Below are positions 1-9,380 of a stretch of DNA of 35,460 nucleotides, in pieces. Below the pieces are notes generated by a model. It was given only the letters and a program-made list of their open reading frames with translations, made no database searches and was not told the origin of the DNA. The stretch is from Bacteroidia bacterium (GTDB lineage: Bacteria > Bacteroidota > Bacteroidia > NS11-12g > UBA955): positions 1 to 35,460 of the forward strand of contig JANWHK010000076.1 in the NCBI GenBank assembly GCA_025450395.1, written 5' to 3'. Each line of letters starts with the position of its first letter. Position 1 is the stretch's first letter. Position numbers and translations under genes: made by a program.

Positions 1-6
1 ATAAAC

Positions 7-37
7 AAAAAAAGGGCAACTTTTCAGTCGCCCTTTT
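7..37 (-). terminator. Intrinsic terminator of rpsA
   Basis: Minus-strand stem AAAAGGGCGAC / GTTGCCCTTTT (one G-U wobble in RNA) followed by a T-run, just past the rpsA stop. Confidence 0.85.
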
Positions 38-55
38 CCTAATGAATATTATATA

Positions 56-2263
56 TTAAGCTTTTAAAGCTTTAGCCTCTTCTATCCAGGTATGCCATTG
101 TTCAAGACTGGTCATGCTGTCTTTCTCTTCAAGCTCAGCAATCTTTTCGTCTGTCAGGGAGATCAAATCATCAAAGGTAATGACACCCAATGCATGTAAT
201 CTCTTTTCAAAAGCAGGTCCTATACCGCCTATCTTTTTCAGGTCGTCGCCTTTAGGGGTTTTTGTTTTGGCAGGAGCTTTCTCGGCAGGTGCTTCTGTTA
301 CTTCAGATACTTCAGCTTCATTTGAAACTTCCGCTACGTTTGAAACTTCCGCTACTTCCTCTTTTACTTTTTTCTCTGCTTTAGGTTTCTCCTCCTTGGC
401 TTCCTTAGTACCGGCACTGTCAAACATGGCTTTCAGGTCGCTGAACGCATCCAGTTCACCAAGTGTTGATTTGTCGTTGGTCTTATTAAGGTTCTTAGGG
501 GTTTTTGAAGTTTTGTCCCTGCTGCTGCTTTCCTCGGCGTGCTTGGCCTTCTCTTCAGCTTTCCAGGTGTTTGTATGTGATAAAACAATACTCTTGTTTT
601 CCTTGTTGAACTCTATCACTTCAAAAGTCAATACCTCAGAATCCTTCACTTTACCGCCATTCTCTTTTACAAGGTGACGTTTAGGCGCGAATCCTTCAAT
701 ACCGTATTGCAACTGTATGCTTGCACCTTTATCGTTCACTCCTACAACTGTTCCTTCATGTTTGCTGTTCACAAAGAAGATGGTTTCGAAAGTATCCCAT
801 GGATTTTCTTCCAGTTGTTTGTGGCCTAAGGATAACCTGCGGTTTTCTGAATCCACTTCCAATACCACTACATCAATCTTCTCATCTTTCTTAATGAATT
901 CTGATGGGTGCTTGATCTTTTTGGTCCATGACAGGTCAGAAACGTGAACCAATCCGTCAACTCCTTCTTCCAGTTCTATGAATAAACCATAGCTGGTAAG
1001 GTTCTTAACGACTCCGGTATGTTTGCTTCCCACTTTATATTTTTCAACAATTGTAGACCATGGATCCGGTGTTAATTGTTTAATGCCCAGGGACATTTTA
1101 TGCTCATCTTTTTCAAGTGCGGTAATCACTGCTTCCACTTCATCACCTGCCTTCAGGAAATCATGTGGACTTCTCAAATGGCTGCTCCAGCTCATTTCAG
1201 ATACGTGAACAAGACCTTCAACTCCAGGCGTGATTTCAACGAATGCACCGTAATCGGTCACGGTTACAACCCTGCCTTTTACTTTAGCACCCACTACGAA
1301 AGTTTCGCCCAAAGCATCCCAGGGATGTTCAGACAATTGTTTCATGCCGAGTGATATACGTTTCTTGTCTTCGTCAAATTCCAGAACTACCACAGTAATC
1401 TTCTGTTCAAGCTGAAGTAATTCTTCAGGGTGATTGATCCTGCCCCATGACATATCTGTAATGTGCAGCAATCCATCAATACCACCCAGGTCGACAAATG
1501 CACCGAATGGCGCAATGTTCTTGACGATACCTTCAAGTACCTGTCCTTTTTCCAGTTTGGAAAGTATATCTGATTTCTGTGCTTCTATATCATCCTCGAT
1601 CAGTGCCTTGTGCGAAATCACTACGTTCTTGAATACTTCGTTCACTTTTACAATCTTGAACTCCATATCCTTGCCAACGTACTGGTCGTAATCCTTGATA
1701 GGTTTCACATCGATCTGTGAACCCGGCAGGAACGCATCAATACCCATCACATCCACCACTAAACCACCTTTGGTCCTTGTTTTAACCAAGCCGGTCAAAA
1801 TTGTACCTTCTTCCATCGCTTTCAGGATAAAATCCCATGCTTTTTCCTGTACAGCGCGCTTGCGGGAAATGATCAGTTGTCCATCCTGGTCTTCAACATT
1901 TTCAAGATAAACCTCCACTTTGTCACCTACCTTTAAATCCGGCAGATCCTTGAATTCATTCCTGGAAATGATGCCATCAGATTTGAAACCTACATTTACC
2001 ACTACTTCTCTTTCACTAATTGACACGACATGTCCCGTGATCAATTCATTTTGTGTAAGGCTTTTCAGCGAATTGGAATAAAGATTCACCAATTCCTGGT
2101 GCTGCGCAGAATTGTAATTGCCAAATCCTGCATTGTCCATGCTCCAGTCAAATTCTTCCGCAGCCGGAGCATTTTCCTTAGGTTGGGTGCGGGTTTTTGG
2201 GGTTTCTGTGGCGGTATCAACTCCTGTTGTTACGTTGCCTTCTTGTAATTGTTCTTCTGTCAA
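56..2263 (-). CDS. rpsA: 30S ribosomal protein S1 with C-terminal acidic/repetitive linker and helix-hairpin-helix-like tail
   Basis: Repeated S1 motifs (e.g. GIVKNIAPFGAFVDLGGIDGLLHITDMSWGRINHPEE); C-terminal LKKIGGIGPAFEKRLHALGVITFDDL resembles an HhH-type domain. Confidence 0.97.
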   Translation of the reverse strand: MTEEQLQEGNVTTGVDTATETPKTRTQPKENAPAAEEFDWSMDNAGFGNYNSAQHQELVNLYSNSLKSLTQNELITGHVVSISEREVVVNVGFKSDGIISRNEFKDLPDLKVGDKVEVYLENVEDQDGQLIISRKRAVQEKAWDFILKAMEEGTILTGLVKTRTKGGLVVDVMGIDAFLPGSQIDVKPIKDYDQYVGKDMEFKIVKVNEVFKNVVISHKALIEDDIEAQKSDILSKLEKGQVLEGIVKNIAPFGAFVDLGGIDGLLHITDMSWGRINHPEELLQLEQKITVVVLEFDEDKKRISLGMKQLSEHPWDALGETFVVGAKVKGRVVTVTDYGAFVEITPGVEGLVHVSEMSWSSHLRSPHDFLKAGDEVEAVITALEKDEHKMSLGIKQLTPDPWSTIVEKYKVGSKHTGVVKNLTSYGLFIELEEGVDGLVHVSDLSWTKKIKHPSEFIKKDEKIDVVVLEVDSENRRLSLGHKQLEENPWDTFETIFFVNSKHEGTVVGVNDKGASIQLQYGIEGFAPKRHLVKENGGKVKDSEVLTFEVIEFNKENKSIVLSHTNTWKAEEKAKHAEESSSRDKTSKTPKNLNKTNDKSTLGELDAFSDLKAMFDSAGTKEAKEEKPKAEKKVKEEVAEVSNVAEVSNEAEVSEVTEAPAEKAPAKTKTPKGDDLKKIGGIGPAFEKRLHALGVITFDDLISLTDEKIAELEEKDSMTSLEQWHTWIEEAKALKA
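321..356. repeat. 18-bp in-frame tandem duplication in the rpsA linker
   Basis: TTTGAAACTTCCGCTAC at 321-337 and 339-355; encodes EVSNVA/EVSNEA, followed by a diverged EVSEVT. Confidence 0.9.
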
Positions 2264-2290
2264 ATTTTATTTCCTCCTTTGTTGGGGGCG

Positions 2291-2298
2291 CAAATTTA
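2291..2298 (-). promoter_or_regulatory. -7 box of rpsA (TAAATTTG)
   Basis: Matches Bacteroidota TAnnTTTG about 27 nt upstream of the ATG. Confidence 0.6.
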
Positions 2299-2340
2299 CG
2301 ACAGAACATTTAATTTTCCTACTATTTTATCAAGAGGTAT

Positions 2341-2673
2341 TTAAAATTTTTTAACAATAAAAAAAACGCTTAAAAAAAGGAAAATAAAGCCAACGATATG
2401 ATTCCATTTAAGAGGCTCCTTCAGTATAAATACCGCAAATACGATGAATATAATGATAGTAATGACTTCCTGTATCATCTTGAGTTGGTAAGCACTCATG
2501 CCCTCTAACTTGCCTATTCTGTTTGCAGGAACCATAAAAGCGTATTCGATAAATGCGATTAACCAACTGATAATGATGACTTTCCATAATGGTACATTTT
2601 CGAACTTTAAATGGCCATACCATGCGATGGTCATGAATACATTGGAGATGATAAGCAGAATAACTGTTTTCAT
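2341..2673 (-). CDS. DMT-family/DUF486-like small membrane protein
   Basis: Starting at the internal ATG: MKTVILLIISNVFMTIAWYGHLKF...FMVPANRIG; four hydrophobic segments. Confidence 0.85.
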   Translation of the reverse strand: MKTVILLIISNVFMTIAWYGHLKFENVPLWKVIIISWLIAFIEYAFMVPANRIGKLEGMSAYQLKMIQEVITIIIFIVFAVFILKEPLKWNHIVGFIFLFLSVFFIVKKF

Positions 2674-2677
2674 GACT

Positions 2678-3169
2678 TTATTTTTGTAATTCCAGGGATT
2701 TTTTGTCGGCAAAACCCGCATTGATATCGCTTTTTATCCTTGCTATCTCCAGCCTGGTCCTTATATCAGGTGTCTCCGGATTTGAAATTTCCTGTTCGTG
2801 CAGCTCCATTTTATAAAATAAGTTTTTGAAAAATTCTGTATAGCGCTCGTCGGTCGAGTCCCTGTAACTGTTGAAGGTCTTTTGGAAATTGGTGTAAGCG
2901 CTTAATAACCTGTCATTTCCCAAAGCGCTGAAGTCATACAGTTTTTTTGTCTTGACATCTTTTAATACCATCTTGAATATCTTCAATTGCGTTTCTTCAT
3001 CCAGGGGGCTGTTGATCACGGGGAAATCTTCGTATGCCGGAATGGTATCATCCTTGAATGTATCCACAAAGGTGTTTGCAGCGGTTTTTGAAACCTCCGC
3101 CGGCGATGAAGCATTGTTACAGGCGGTCAACAGGAAGGTTATACAGTTTAGCAGGTATAGGATTCGCAT
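2678..3169 (-). CDS. Hypothetical lipoprotein
   Basis: Signal peptide with lipobox LLTAC; no family recognised. Confidence 0.75.
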   Translation of the reverse strand: MRILYLLNCITFLLTACNNASSPAEVSKTAANTFVDTFKDDTIPAYEDFPVINSPLDEETQLKIFKMVLKDVKTKKLYDFSALGNDRLLSAYTNFQKTFNSYRDSTDERYTEFFKNLFYKMELHEQEISNPETPDIRTRLEIARIKSDINAGFADKKSLELQK

Positions 3170-3196
3170 GAAAGGGGCAAAAATATAAAATGTTGC

Positions 3197-4786
3197 TTAT
3201 TCTTTTATAAAATTTGCCTTCACCAGCCGCCCGGCATCCACAACGACTACCTGGTAAAGCCCGGCAGGAAGATCAGAAACGTCCAGTTCCTGCCTTCCAG
3301 ATACGGCGATAAACGAGTACACAATGCGGCCGTCCGAAGCGTATATATCAACCCGGGCCTTGTCCTCTGAAGGAGCGAGGCTGAAATGAATGATCCCTGT
3401 GCCTGGATTGGGGTATACCTGCAGGCTTTGCTCAGCCATCAAGGGCTGTAATCCCACCGCCTGCCGGTTCTGGCACAGGATGTTCCGGGTCAGTATAATG
3501 CCCCTGTCATAATATGATTGTATCGAGTCAGTATACCTTTTCAGTGTCGGCACGCTCCGGGCAGCTGGCCCGTTCACGCCCCTGTCAAATGCGGTGACGA
3601 AGGCAACGTCGAGGCATACCGATTCATTGGGGAGCAGTGTATAGGGACCTGCAGATCCAACGCCGCGTATGTCATCCGGGGACTTGCCTGCATTGAGGGC
3701 ATTGTATTGGCCTTGTTCTCCAACATTTCCATAAAATGAGTAATTGGTCGGGACATTGGCATTATCCAGGACCTTTGAGCCGTTCAGGTTCAATCCCGAC
3801 ATTATCCTGTAAAATTCAAGTGCGGTAGAGGGATTGCCATGAACCGGATCCAGGCTATTGTCATATGAGTGAAAACTGTTCATTTCCTGGTTCAGGAAAA
3901 CCAGTCCCTGTGCCGGCGGATTAAAGCCATACCCGCCTACAGATTCATCCTGGCTGTCGCCATTATATCCAAAAAACAGGTTGCGGGTGGTATCACAGCC
4001 TGCATAATCATCTGCATAATTCCCGATGTCAAAATCCACCCATAGCGCAATGAAGAATTTTTTATAGGTGTGCTTGGAGCGGTTTGTGATCGCATAGTTT
4101 ACGAAAAGGGTATTGTTGAGGGCGGTATCAGTTGAGCCAAAACCGTAAAACATGACTTCCACATCCACTTCAAGGGGCAGGCCCAGGGTTTCCTCATGTG
4201 GGCCCTTATCGTTAAATACCATGTATAGCGCCTTCTGTCCGTTGATCAGCGGATAATCCCCGTTATACGGATCATAGTTGCCATCCTTGTTCTTGTCATA
4301 GAAAGGCGCCAGGGGTCTTGACGGAAGAAAGATGTTATTAACGGGCCAGGCTTTTATATTGTTCGAAACATTGGTGAAGCCGGACTGCTTTTGCTGCAAT
4401 ACCTCATCGTAGCCCAAGGGAAATATTGCGTCATAATACTGGGTGGAACCGGTGGAATCAATGTTGACAGGACCCGGATAATAATCAATTCCACGTTGCC
4501 TGTAGGTCATGGCAGCCATGTGCAGTTCATTGTTTTCATCATATGCCCCTATCCATATCGCTGCGGCGCCCATCGTGCCGCGACTGGGTGATAAATCAAT
4601 GACCCTCGGGATCTCAAATCCCGATGTGTTTGAATAGGTGGAGAACATGTCCCCTCCATTCCATATGCGTGCCATATAGCCGGGCAGTGTAAGATCCGAG
4701 AATTGGCTTGGCTTGTACAACTGGGCATATGACTGCCCGCATGCCAGTATGAGGCTGATGAGGGCCAGGTATTTCTGAGTGTACAT
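3197..4786 (-). CDS. Secreted protein with type IX secretion C-terminal sorting domain
   Basis: Signal peptide MYTQKYLALISLILACGQSYAQ; C-terminus LQVYPNPGTGIIHFSL...DLPAGLYQVVVVDAGRLVKANFIKE. Start moved from 4852 to the ATG at 4786. Confidence 0.88.
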   Translation of the reverse strand: MYTQKYLALISLILACGQSYAQLYKPSQFSDLTLPGYMARIWNGGDMFSTYSNTSGFEIPRVIDLSPSRGTMGAAAIWIGAYDENNELHMAAMTYRQRGIDYYPGPVNIDSTGSTQYYDAIFPLGYDEVLQQKQSGFTNVSNNIKAWPVNNIFLPSRPLAPFYDKNKDGNYDPYNGDYPLINGQKALYMVFNDKGPHEETLGLPLEVDVEVMFYGFGSTDTALNNTLFVNYAITNRSKHTYKKFFIALWVDFDIGNYADDYAGCDTTRNLFFGYNGDSQDESVGGYGFNPPAQGLVFLNQEMNSFHSYDNSLDPVHGNPSTALEFYRIMSGLNLNGSKVLDNANVPTNYSFYGNVGEQGQYNALNAGKSPDDIRGVGSAGPYTLLPNESVCLDVAFVTAFDRGVNGPAARSVPTLKRYTDSIQSYYDRGIILTRNILCQNRQAVGLQPLMAEQSLQVYPNPGTGIIHFSLAPSEDKARVDIYASDGRIVYSFIAVSGRQELDVSDLPAGLYQVVVVDAGRLVKANFIKE

Positions 4787-4801
4787 AATTAGTTTTTTTG
4801 A

Positions 4802-4809
4802 CAAAGGTA
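4802..4809 (-). promoter_or_regulatory. -7 box TACCTTTG upstream of the T9SS-cargo gene
   Basis: TAnnTTTG match 15 nt before the ATG at 4786. Confidence 0.5.
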
Positions 4810-4823
4810 AAATAATTAAGCAC

Positions 4824-4857
4824 AAAAAAAAGTTGAGTTTATTAAAACTCAACTTTT
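4824..4857 (-). terminator. Strong intrinsic terminator of the 4892..5290 gene
   Basis: Perfect 13-bp inverted repeat AAAAGTTGAGTTT (4828-4840) / AAACTCAACTTTT (4845-4857), 4-nt loop, then T-run on the minus strand. Confidence 0.9.
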
Positions 4858-4891
4858 CAAAGTATTTCGAAGTTAAATTACTTTTAACGTC

Positions 4892-5290
4892 TTATTTTTT
4901 AGGTTCTACTGCAGGAGCCATAGCTTCTGGAGATACTTTAGTTGAATCGGTTGCCATGGCAGCAGCTTTTGCAGCTTCTTCCTTAGCTTTCATCATGCCA
5001 TTGCTGTACGCAGTACCGGTTTCAGCCCATTTAGCTTTGGTTTCAGCCAATGTAGCTTTAGTAGCTTCGTCCAGGTCAGCTTCAACAATACCGTTAACTA
5101 CATTGTTGTAGTCAGCATCCCAAGTAGCCCAGGTAGCAGAGTCATAAGTAGTAGTCGCAGCAGCAAGACCAGATACTGAATCTACCCAAGTTTTCAAACC
5201 AGCAACTTTAGTAGTGGATTCGTTGGCAGCTTTGTTGCCACAGGCAGCAAAAAACGCTGCGATGAGTGTTACGATGATTAATTTTTTCAT
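4892..5290 (-). CDS. Small Ala-rich lipoprotein, unknown function
   Basis: Start at internal ATG: MKKLIIVTLIAAFFAACGNKAANE; lipobox FAAC, Ala/Lys/Glu-rich body. Confidence 0.8.
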   Translation of the reverse strand: MKKLIIVTLIAAFFAACGNKAANESTTKVAGLKTWVDSVSGLAAATTTYDSATWATWDADYNNVVNGIVEADLDEATKATLAETKAKWAETGTAYSNGMMKAKEEAAKAAAMATDSTKVSPEAMAPAVEPKK

Positions 5291-5316
5291 TCTATTATTT
5301 ATTTTTAAAATTTGCG

Positions 5317-5347
5317 CAAATCTAAATTTTAATTTGAATATTGCAAA
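5317..5347 (-). promoter_or_regulatory. Near-ideal Bacteroidota promoter TTTG-N19-TAGATTTG
   Basis: CAAATCTA 5317-5324 and CAAA 5344-5347 on the plus strand, exactly 19 nt apart. Confidence 0.75.
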
Positions 5348-5365
5348 ACATTTTTTTGAACTATT

Positions 5366-7471
5366 GTGAGCCGGGAGTATTTGCACACCAGTATAGAGTA
5401 CCTGAAAGGGGTAGGCCCTCAAAAGGCCGAGATACTAAAATCCGAATTGAATATTTTTATATACAAGGACCTGATACAGCTCTATCCTTTCAAGTACATA
5501 GACAAGTCAAAAATCACCGGTATCAGGGATATTGAAGTCGATAGCCCGAATGTGCAACTCAGGGGCAGACTGACCGATATAAAGGCCATAGGCGCCAAAC
5601 AGGCCAAAAGGTTATCCGCAATTTTAATTGACGAAACCGGTGCTCTTGAACTCATTTGGTTCAAGAATTACCAGTATATTTTCAAGAGCCTTAAGGAAGG
5701 TGGAATCTATACCGTGTATGGAAAGGTCACTGAATTTAATGGAAAATTGAATATTTCGCACCCGGAAATTAAATTATATGAACCTGCGGATGACAGCAAG
5801 GGGCTGGTTTTCGAGCCTGTTTACCCCCTGACGGAAAAGCTGAAATCGCGTTTCATGGATTCCCGGTATATCCTTTCATTGGTAAACCAGGTAATGAAAA
5901 GCCCCCAATTCGATGTGGAGGAGTATATTCCTGAATCAGTGACCAAACCACTCAAGCTCATCAACAGGAAAGCTGCAATATACCATATTCACTTGCCTTC
6001 AAGTGAAAAGGCCCAACAGGCTGCCGTTAGACGAATAAAGTTTGATGAAATGTTTACACTGGCCATGCGTTCCGAAAAAAGCAGGGTTGTGCGGCTGCTG
6101 GAAAAAAAAGGGATATTGATGGGCCAGCCGGGCAAACTCTTTAACCGATTTTTTCACGAACATTTGAAATTTGAGTTGACGGATGCCCAGAAACGCGTTA
6201 TCAGGGAGATAAAAGAAGATGTAAAAAGCGGCAAGCAGATGAACAGGCTGTTGCAGGGAGATGTCGGTAGCGGCAAGACCATTGTTGCCCTGTTCTGCAT
6301 GCTGATGAGTATCGACAATGGTTACCAGGCCTGTATGATGGCCCCGACAGAGATATTGGCCACCCAGCATTACCTGACATTAAAGGACCTCATGGAAGGA
6401 CTTCCGGTCAACCTGGAATTGCTTACAGGCTCGACTTCGAAAAAAAAGAGGGTGGAGATACTGGAGGCGTTAAAGGAAGGCACCATCCATATCCTGATAG
6501 GCACCCATGCCCTGATAGAAGGGGATGTGGAGTTCAGGTCGCTCGGGCTTTCCGTGATAGATGAACAGCATCGGTTCGGCGTGGCTCAGAGGGCCAAGTT
6601 GTGGAACAAGACAGAACACAAGAAACCGCATGTGCTTGTAATGACTGCCACCCCAATACCACGTACCCTTGCCATGACCATACACGGTGAACTGGACGTA
6701 TCGGTGATAGATGAATTGCCAAAGGACAGGAAACCGGTGAAAACCGTTCACAGGGTGGAGCGTTTAAGGGCCGAAGTCATGGAATTTTTGCGTCAGCAGG
6801 TAACGCTTGGACGACAGGTTTATATTGTTTATCCACTCATTGAGGAATCAAAAAAACTGGAATTAAATGACCTGATGAACGGTTATGATACGGTCACTGA
6901 TTTTTTTCCGGTGCCAAAATACCAGATCAGCCTTCTGCATGGCAGATTAAAACCGGATATCAAGGATTTCGAGATGAAGAGGTTCAAGAATGGCATTACC
7001 AATATCATGATCTCAACCACCGTCATAGAAGTAGGGGTCAATGTGCCCAACGCTTCGGTCATGCTGATAGAGAATGCCAACCGATTCGGCTTGTCACAGT
7101 TGCACCAGTTAAGGGGCAGGGTGGGTAGGGGAGCCGAGCAAAGTTATTGCATCCTGATGACCAGGGATGAAATGAATTTTGCATCAAAAAAACGTATCAG
7201 GACCATGTGCAAGACCAATAACGGGTTTGAGATATCACAGGCCGACCTTGAATTGAGGGGCCCCGGCGATGTATTAGGCACACGGCAGAGCGGCTTGCCC
7301 GATTTTAAGTTGCTGGACCTGGTTACTGATGACGAGATCATTGACCTTGCAAAGCGTGCCGCGGCATTCATACTTAAAAATGATCCAAACCTCGCGCTTC
7401 CGGAAAACCAGGCCTTGTTAAATTACCTCAAACAACACCAGGAAGACCATTTCTGGGGAAACGTTTCTTAG
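5366..7471 (+). CDS. recG: ATP-dependent DNA helicase RecG (GTG start)
   Basis: Motifs LLQGDVGSGKTIVA, MAPTEILA, DEQHRFGVAQR, MTATPIPRTL, QLRGRVGRG. Confidence 0.97.
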   Translation: MSREYLHTSIEYLKGVGPQKAEILKSELNIFIYKDLIQLYPFKYIDKSKITGIRDIEVDSPNVQLRGRLTDIKAIGAKQAKRLSAILIDETGALELIWFKNYQYIFKSLKEGGIYTVYGKVTEFNGKLNISHPEIKLYEPADDSKGLVFEPVYPLTEKLKSRFMDSRYILSLVNQVMKSPQFDVEEYIPESVTKPLKLINRKAAIYHIHLPSSEKAQQAAVRRIKFDEMFTLAMRSEKSRVVRLLEKKGILMGQPGKLFNRFFHEHLKFELTDAQKRVIREIKEDVKSGKQMNRLLQGDVGSGKTIVALFCMLMSIDNGYQACMMAPTEILATQHYLTLKDLMEGLPVNLELLTGSTSKKKRVEILEALKEGTIHILIGTHALIEGDVEFRSLGLSVIDEQHRFGVAQRAKLWNKTEHKKPHVLVMTATPIPRTLAMTIHGELDVSVIDELPKDRKPVKTVHRVERLRAEVMEFLRQQVTLGRQVYIVYPLIEESKKLELNDLMNGYDTVTDFFPVPKYQISLLHGRLKPDIKDFEMKRFKNGITNIMISTTVIEVGVNVPNASVMLIENANRFGLSQLHQLRGRVGRGAEQSYCILMTRDEMNFASKKRIRTMCKTNNGFEISQADLELRGPGDVLGTRQSGLPDFKLLDLVTDDEIIDLAKRAAAFILKNDPNLALPENQALLNYLKQHQEDHFWGNVS

Positions 7472-7474
7472 AAC

Positions 7475-7502
7475 ATTCATAATTTATAATTCATAATTTA
7501 AA
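7475..7502. repeat. Heptad array A: ATTCATA ATTTATA ATTCATA ATTTAAA
   Basis: Four consecutive 7-nt units between the recG stop and the nusB promoter. Confidence 0.75.
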
Positions 7503-7512
7503 AACTTCCCCT

Positions 7513-7520
7513 TATCTTTG
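7513..7520 (+). promoter_or_regulatory. -7 box TATCTTTG upstream of nusB
   Basis: TAnnTTTG match 25 nt before the ATG. Confidence 0.55.
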
Positions 7521-7545
7521 CGGCCCAATTTACGTTCATTAGTAT

Positions 7546-8490
7546 ATGTTATCTCGCAGGAATATCCGGATCAAAGTTCTTCAACAGTTATACGCCTTTC
7601 AACAACAAGACGCACCTTCTGTCCCTGCATTTCTCAAGATCCTGGATAAACAATTCAATGACCTCTACAAGTTTTATTATTTTTCTTTGCAGTTCCTCGT
7701 GGATTTTAACACCTTCCTGGAAAGTGAAAGAGAGATAGAAGTTGAAAAATATTTCCCGAACAAGACCCATATCCGCAACACGGAAGTACTAAACCGCATC
7801 GATTTTTTCAAATCCCTGTCGACAGACCAGAACTTTGAGGCCTTGTGCGGTAAATTGCCTTATGACTGGCGCAGGCATGGAGACCTTTTTAACCATATCT
7901 TCATCGACATGGTGCAGTATGATTTTTTTACTGATTTCATGGTTTTTGATGAACCAAACAATGACATGCAGCGCGATTTCCTGATCAACCTGTATGAATT
8001 CCTCTTCAATGAATTTGAATTGTTCGATCATGCCATGGAAACTGAATACCTGTATTGGGAGGATGATAGTGCAGATGTGTTAAAAGCTGTTGTACATGCC
8101 ATTCAGACGTTTTATGATAAACAGAAACTGAAGATTGAGAGCATAGGCGAGAAACAACGTGAGGACATGGTGTTTGGAACACAATTGTTCGAAAACTGCA
8201 TGGTCAACAAGGAATACCTTGATGAGCTGATAATGAAAAATACATCCAACTGGGATTCAGAACGGCTCACGCTTACGGATGTGGTCATGTTGAGAATGGC
8301 CTTGTCGGAGTTCCTTTATTTTGAAACCATTCCACCGAAGGTGAGCATCAACGAATACCTCGATATTGCCAAGTCATACAGCACGCCTAAAAGTCACCTG
8401 TTCCTGAACGGAGTGCTTGACAAGATAAGGATTACACTGCTGGAAACAGGGGAAATAAATAAATCAGGCAGGGGATTGAAAAATGAATAA
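7546..8490 (+). CDS. nusB: Transcription antitermination factor NusB (long Bacteroidota form)
   Basis: MLSRRNIRIKVLQQLYAF and C-terminal RLTLTDVVMLRMALSEFLYFETIPPKVSINEYLDIAKSYSTPKSHLFLNGVLDKI. Confidence 0.93.
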   Translation: MLSRRNIRIKVLQQLYAFQQQDAPSVPAFLKILDKQFNDLYKFYYFSLQFLVDFNTFLESEREIEVEKYFPNKTHIRNTEVLNRIDFFKSLSTDQNFEALCGKLPYDWRRHGDLFNHIFIDMVQYDFFTDFMVFDEPNNDMQRDFLINLYEFLFNEFELFDHAMETEYLYWEDDSADVLKAVVHAIQTFYDKQKLKIESIGEKQREDMVFGTQLFENCMVNKEYLDELIMKNTSNWDSERLTLTDVVMLRMALSEFLYFETIPPKVSINEYLDIAKSYSTPKSHLFLNGVLDKIRITLLETGEINKSGRGLKNE

Positions 8491-8535
8491 TAGGTTTTAT
8501 TTTTGCATCCTAAATTCGAATCACGATTTAAAACA

Positions 8536-9042
8536 ATGAGAAATATTATCATCTTATCAGTCATCGCAGTATTATGTTCCTGCAACCAGGCCTCGTCGTC
8601 CCAGGACTCCGGGTCTGACACCAATGCCACAACAACTGACAATGCCTCGGATGTTCCGGTGGAAATGATAGAGAATCCATCTACCGCTGCAGATCCAAAG
8701 GCGTTACCGGGAGAGATGCCGGAAATGACCTTTAAAACCAAGGATCACGATTTCGGTGATATTGTAGAGAACCAGGATGTTGAAACCACGTATGAATTTA
8801 CAAATACAGGAAAAGCGGATTTGCTGATCAGTGATTGCAGGGCTTCCTGTGGCTGTACAGTGCCTGACTGGCCAAAAACACCTATTAAACCCGGACAAAA
8901 AGGGGTGATTAAGGTAAGGTTTAACAGTGCTGGAAAGGCAGGTGTCAACAACAAGATAGTGACAGTTGTATCCAATACAAAAGAAGGAAATACCGAACTG
9001 AAATTCAGGGCTAATGTTCAGGCGGCTAAACCACAAGAATAA
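8536..9042 (+). CDS. DUF1573 lipoprotein
   Basis: MRNIIILSVIAVLCSCNQ lipobox; FKTKDHDFGDIVENQDVETTYEFTNTGKADLLISDCRASCGCTVPDWPKTPIKPGQ typical of DUF1573. Start moved to the ATG at 8536. Confidence 0.92.
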   Translation: MRNIIILSVIAVLCSCNQASSSQDSGSDTNATTTDNASDVPVEMIENPSTAADPKALPGEMPEMTFKTKDHDFGDIVENQDVETTYEFTNTGKADLLISDCRASCGCTVPDWPKTPIKPGQKGVIKVRFNSAGKAGVNNKIVTVVSNTKEGNTELKFRANVQAAKPQE

Positions 9043-9044
9043 CA

Positions 9045-9374
9045 ATGAATAACTTAAATATAATTTTACAGGCAGCTGGAGGATCAGGTGGTTCTTCACA
9101 GTTCCTGATCATGATGGGCTTAATGTTGGTAGTCATGTACTTTTTTATGATACGCCCACAGCAAAAAAAGGTGAAGTCACAAAAACTGTTTATCGAAGGA
9201 TTGAAAAAAGGAGACTTGATAATCACCACAGGTGGTATTCATGGTAAGGTTGTCAATTTAGATGGCACTACCATCGTAATAGATTCAGAAGGTACAAGGT
9301 TGAAGATTGAAAAATCTGCAGTATCTTCAGAATTGAGTGCTCCACTGAACAAGGCTGCTGAAGCAACTAAGTAA
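9045..9374 (+). CDS. yajC: Preprotein translocase subunit YajC
   Basis: MMGLMLVVMYFFMIRPQQKKVK...GDLIITTGGIHGKV. Confidence 0.95.
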   Translation: MNNLNIILQAAGGSGGSSQFLIMMGLMLVVMYFFMIRPQQKKVKSQKLFIEGLKKGDLIITTGGIHGKVVNLDGTTIVIDSEGTRLKIEKSAVSSELSAPLNKAAEATK

Positions 9375-9380
9375 ATACTT

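Noticed and set aside
114-2354. Plus-strand ORFs opposite rpsA (114..677, 717..947, 1023..1208, etc.)
   Set aside because: Antisense shadows of a well-supported rpsA; no recognisable domains or promoter.
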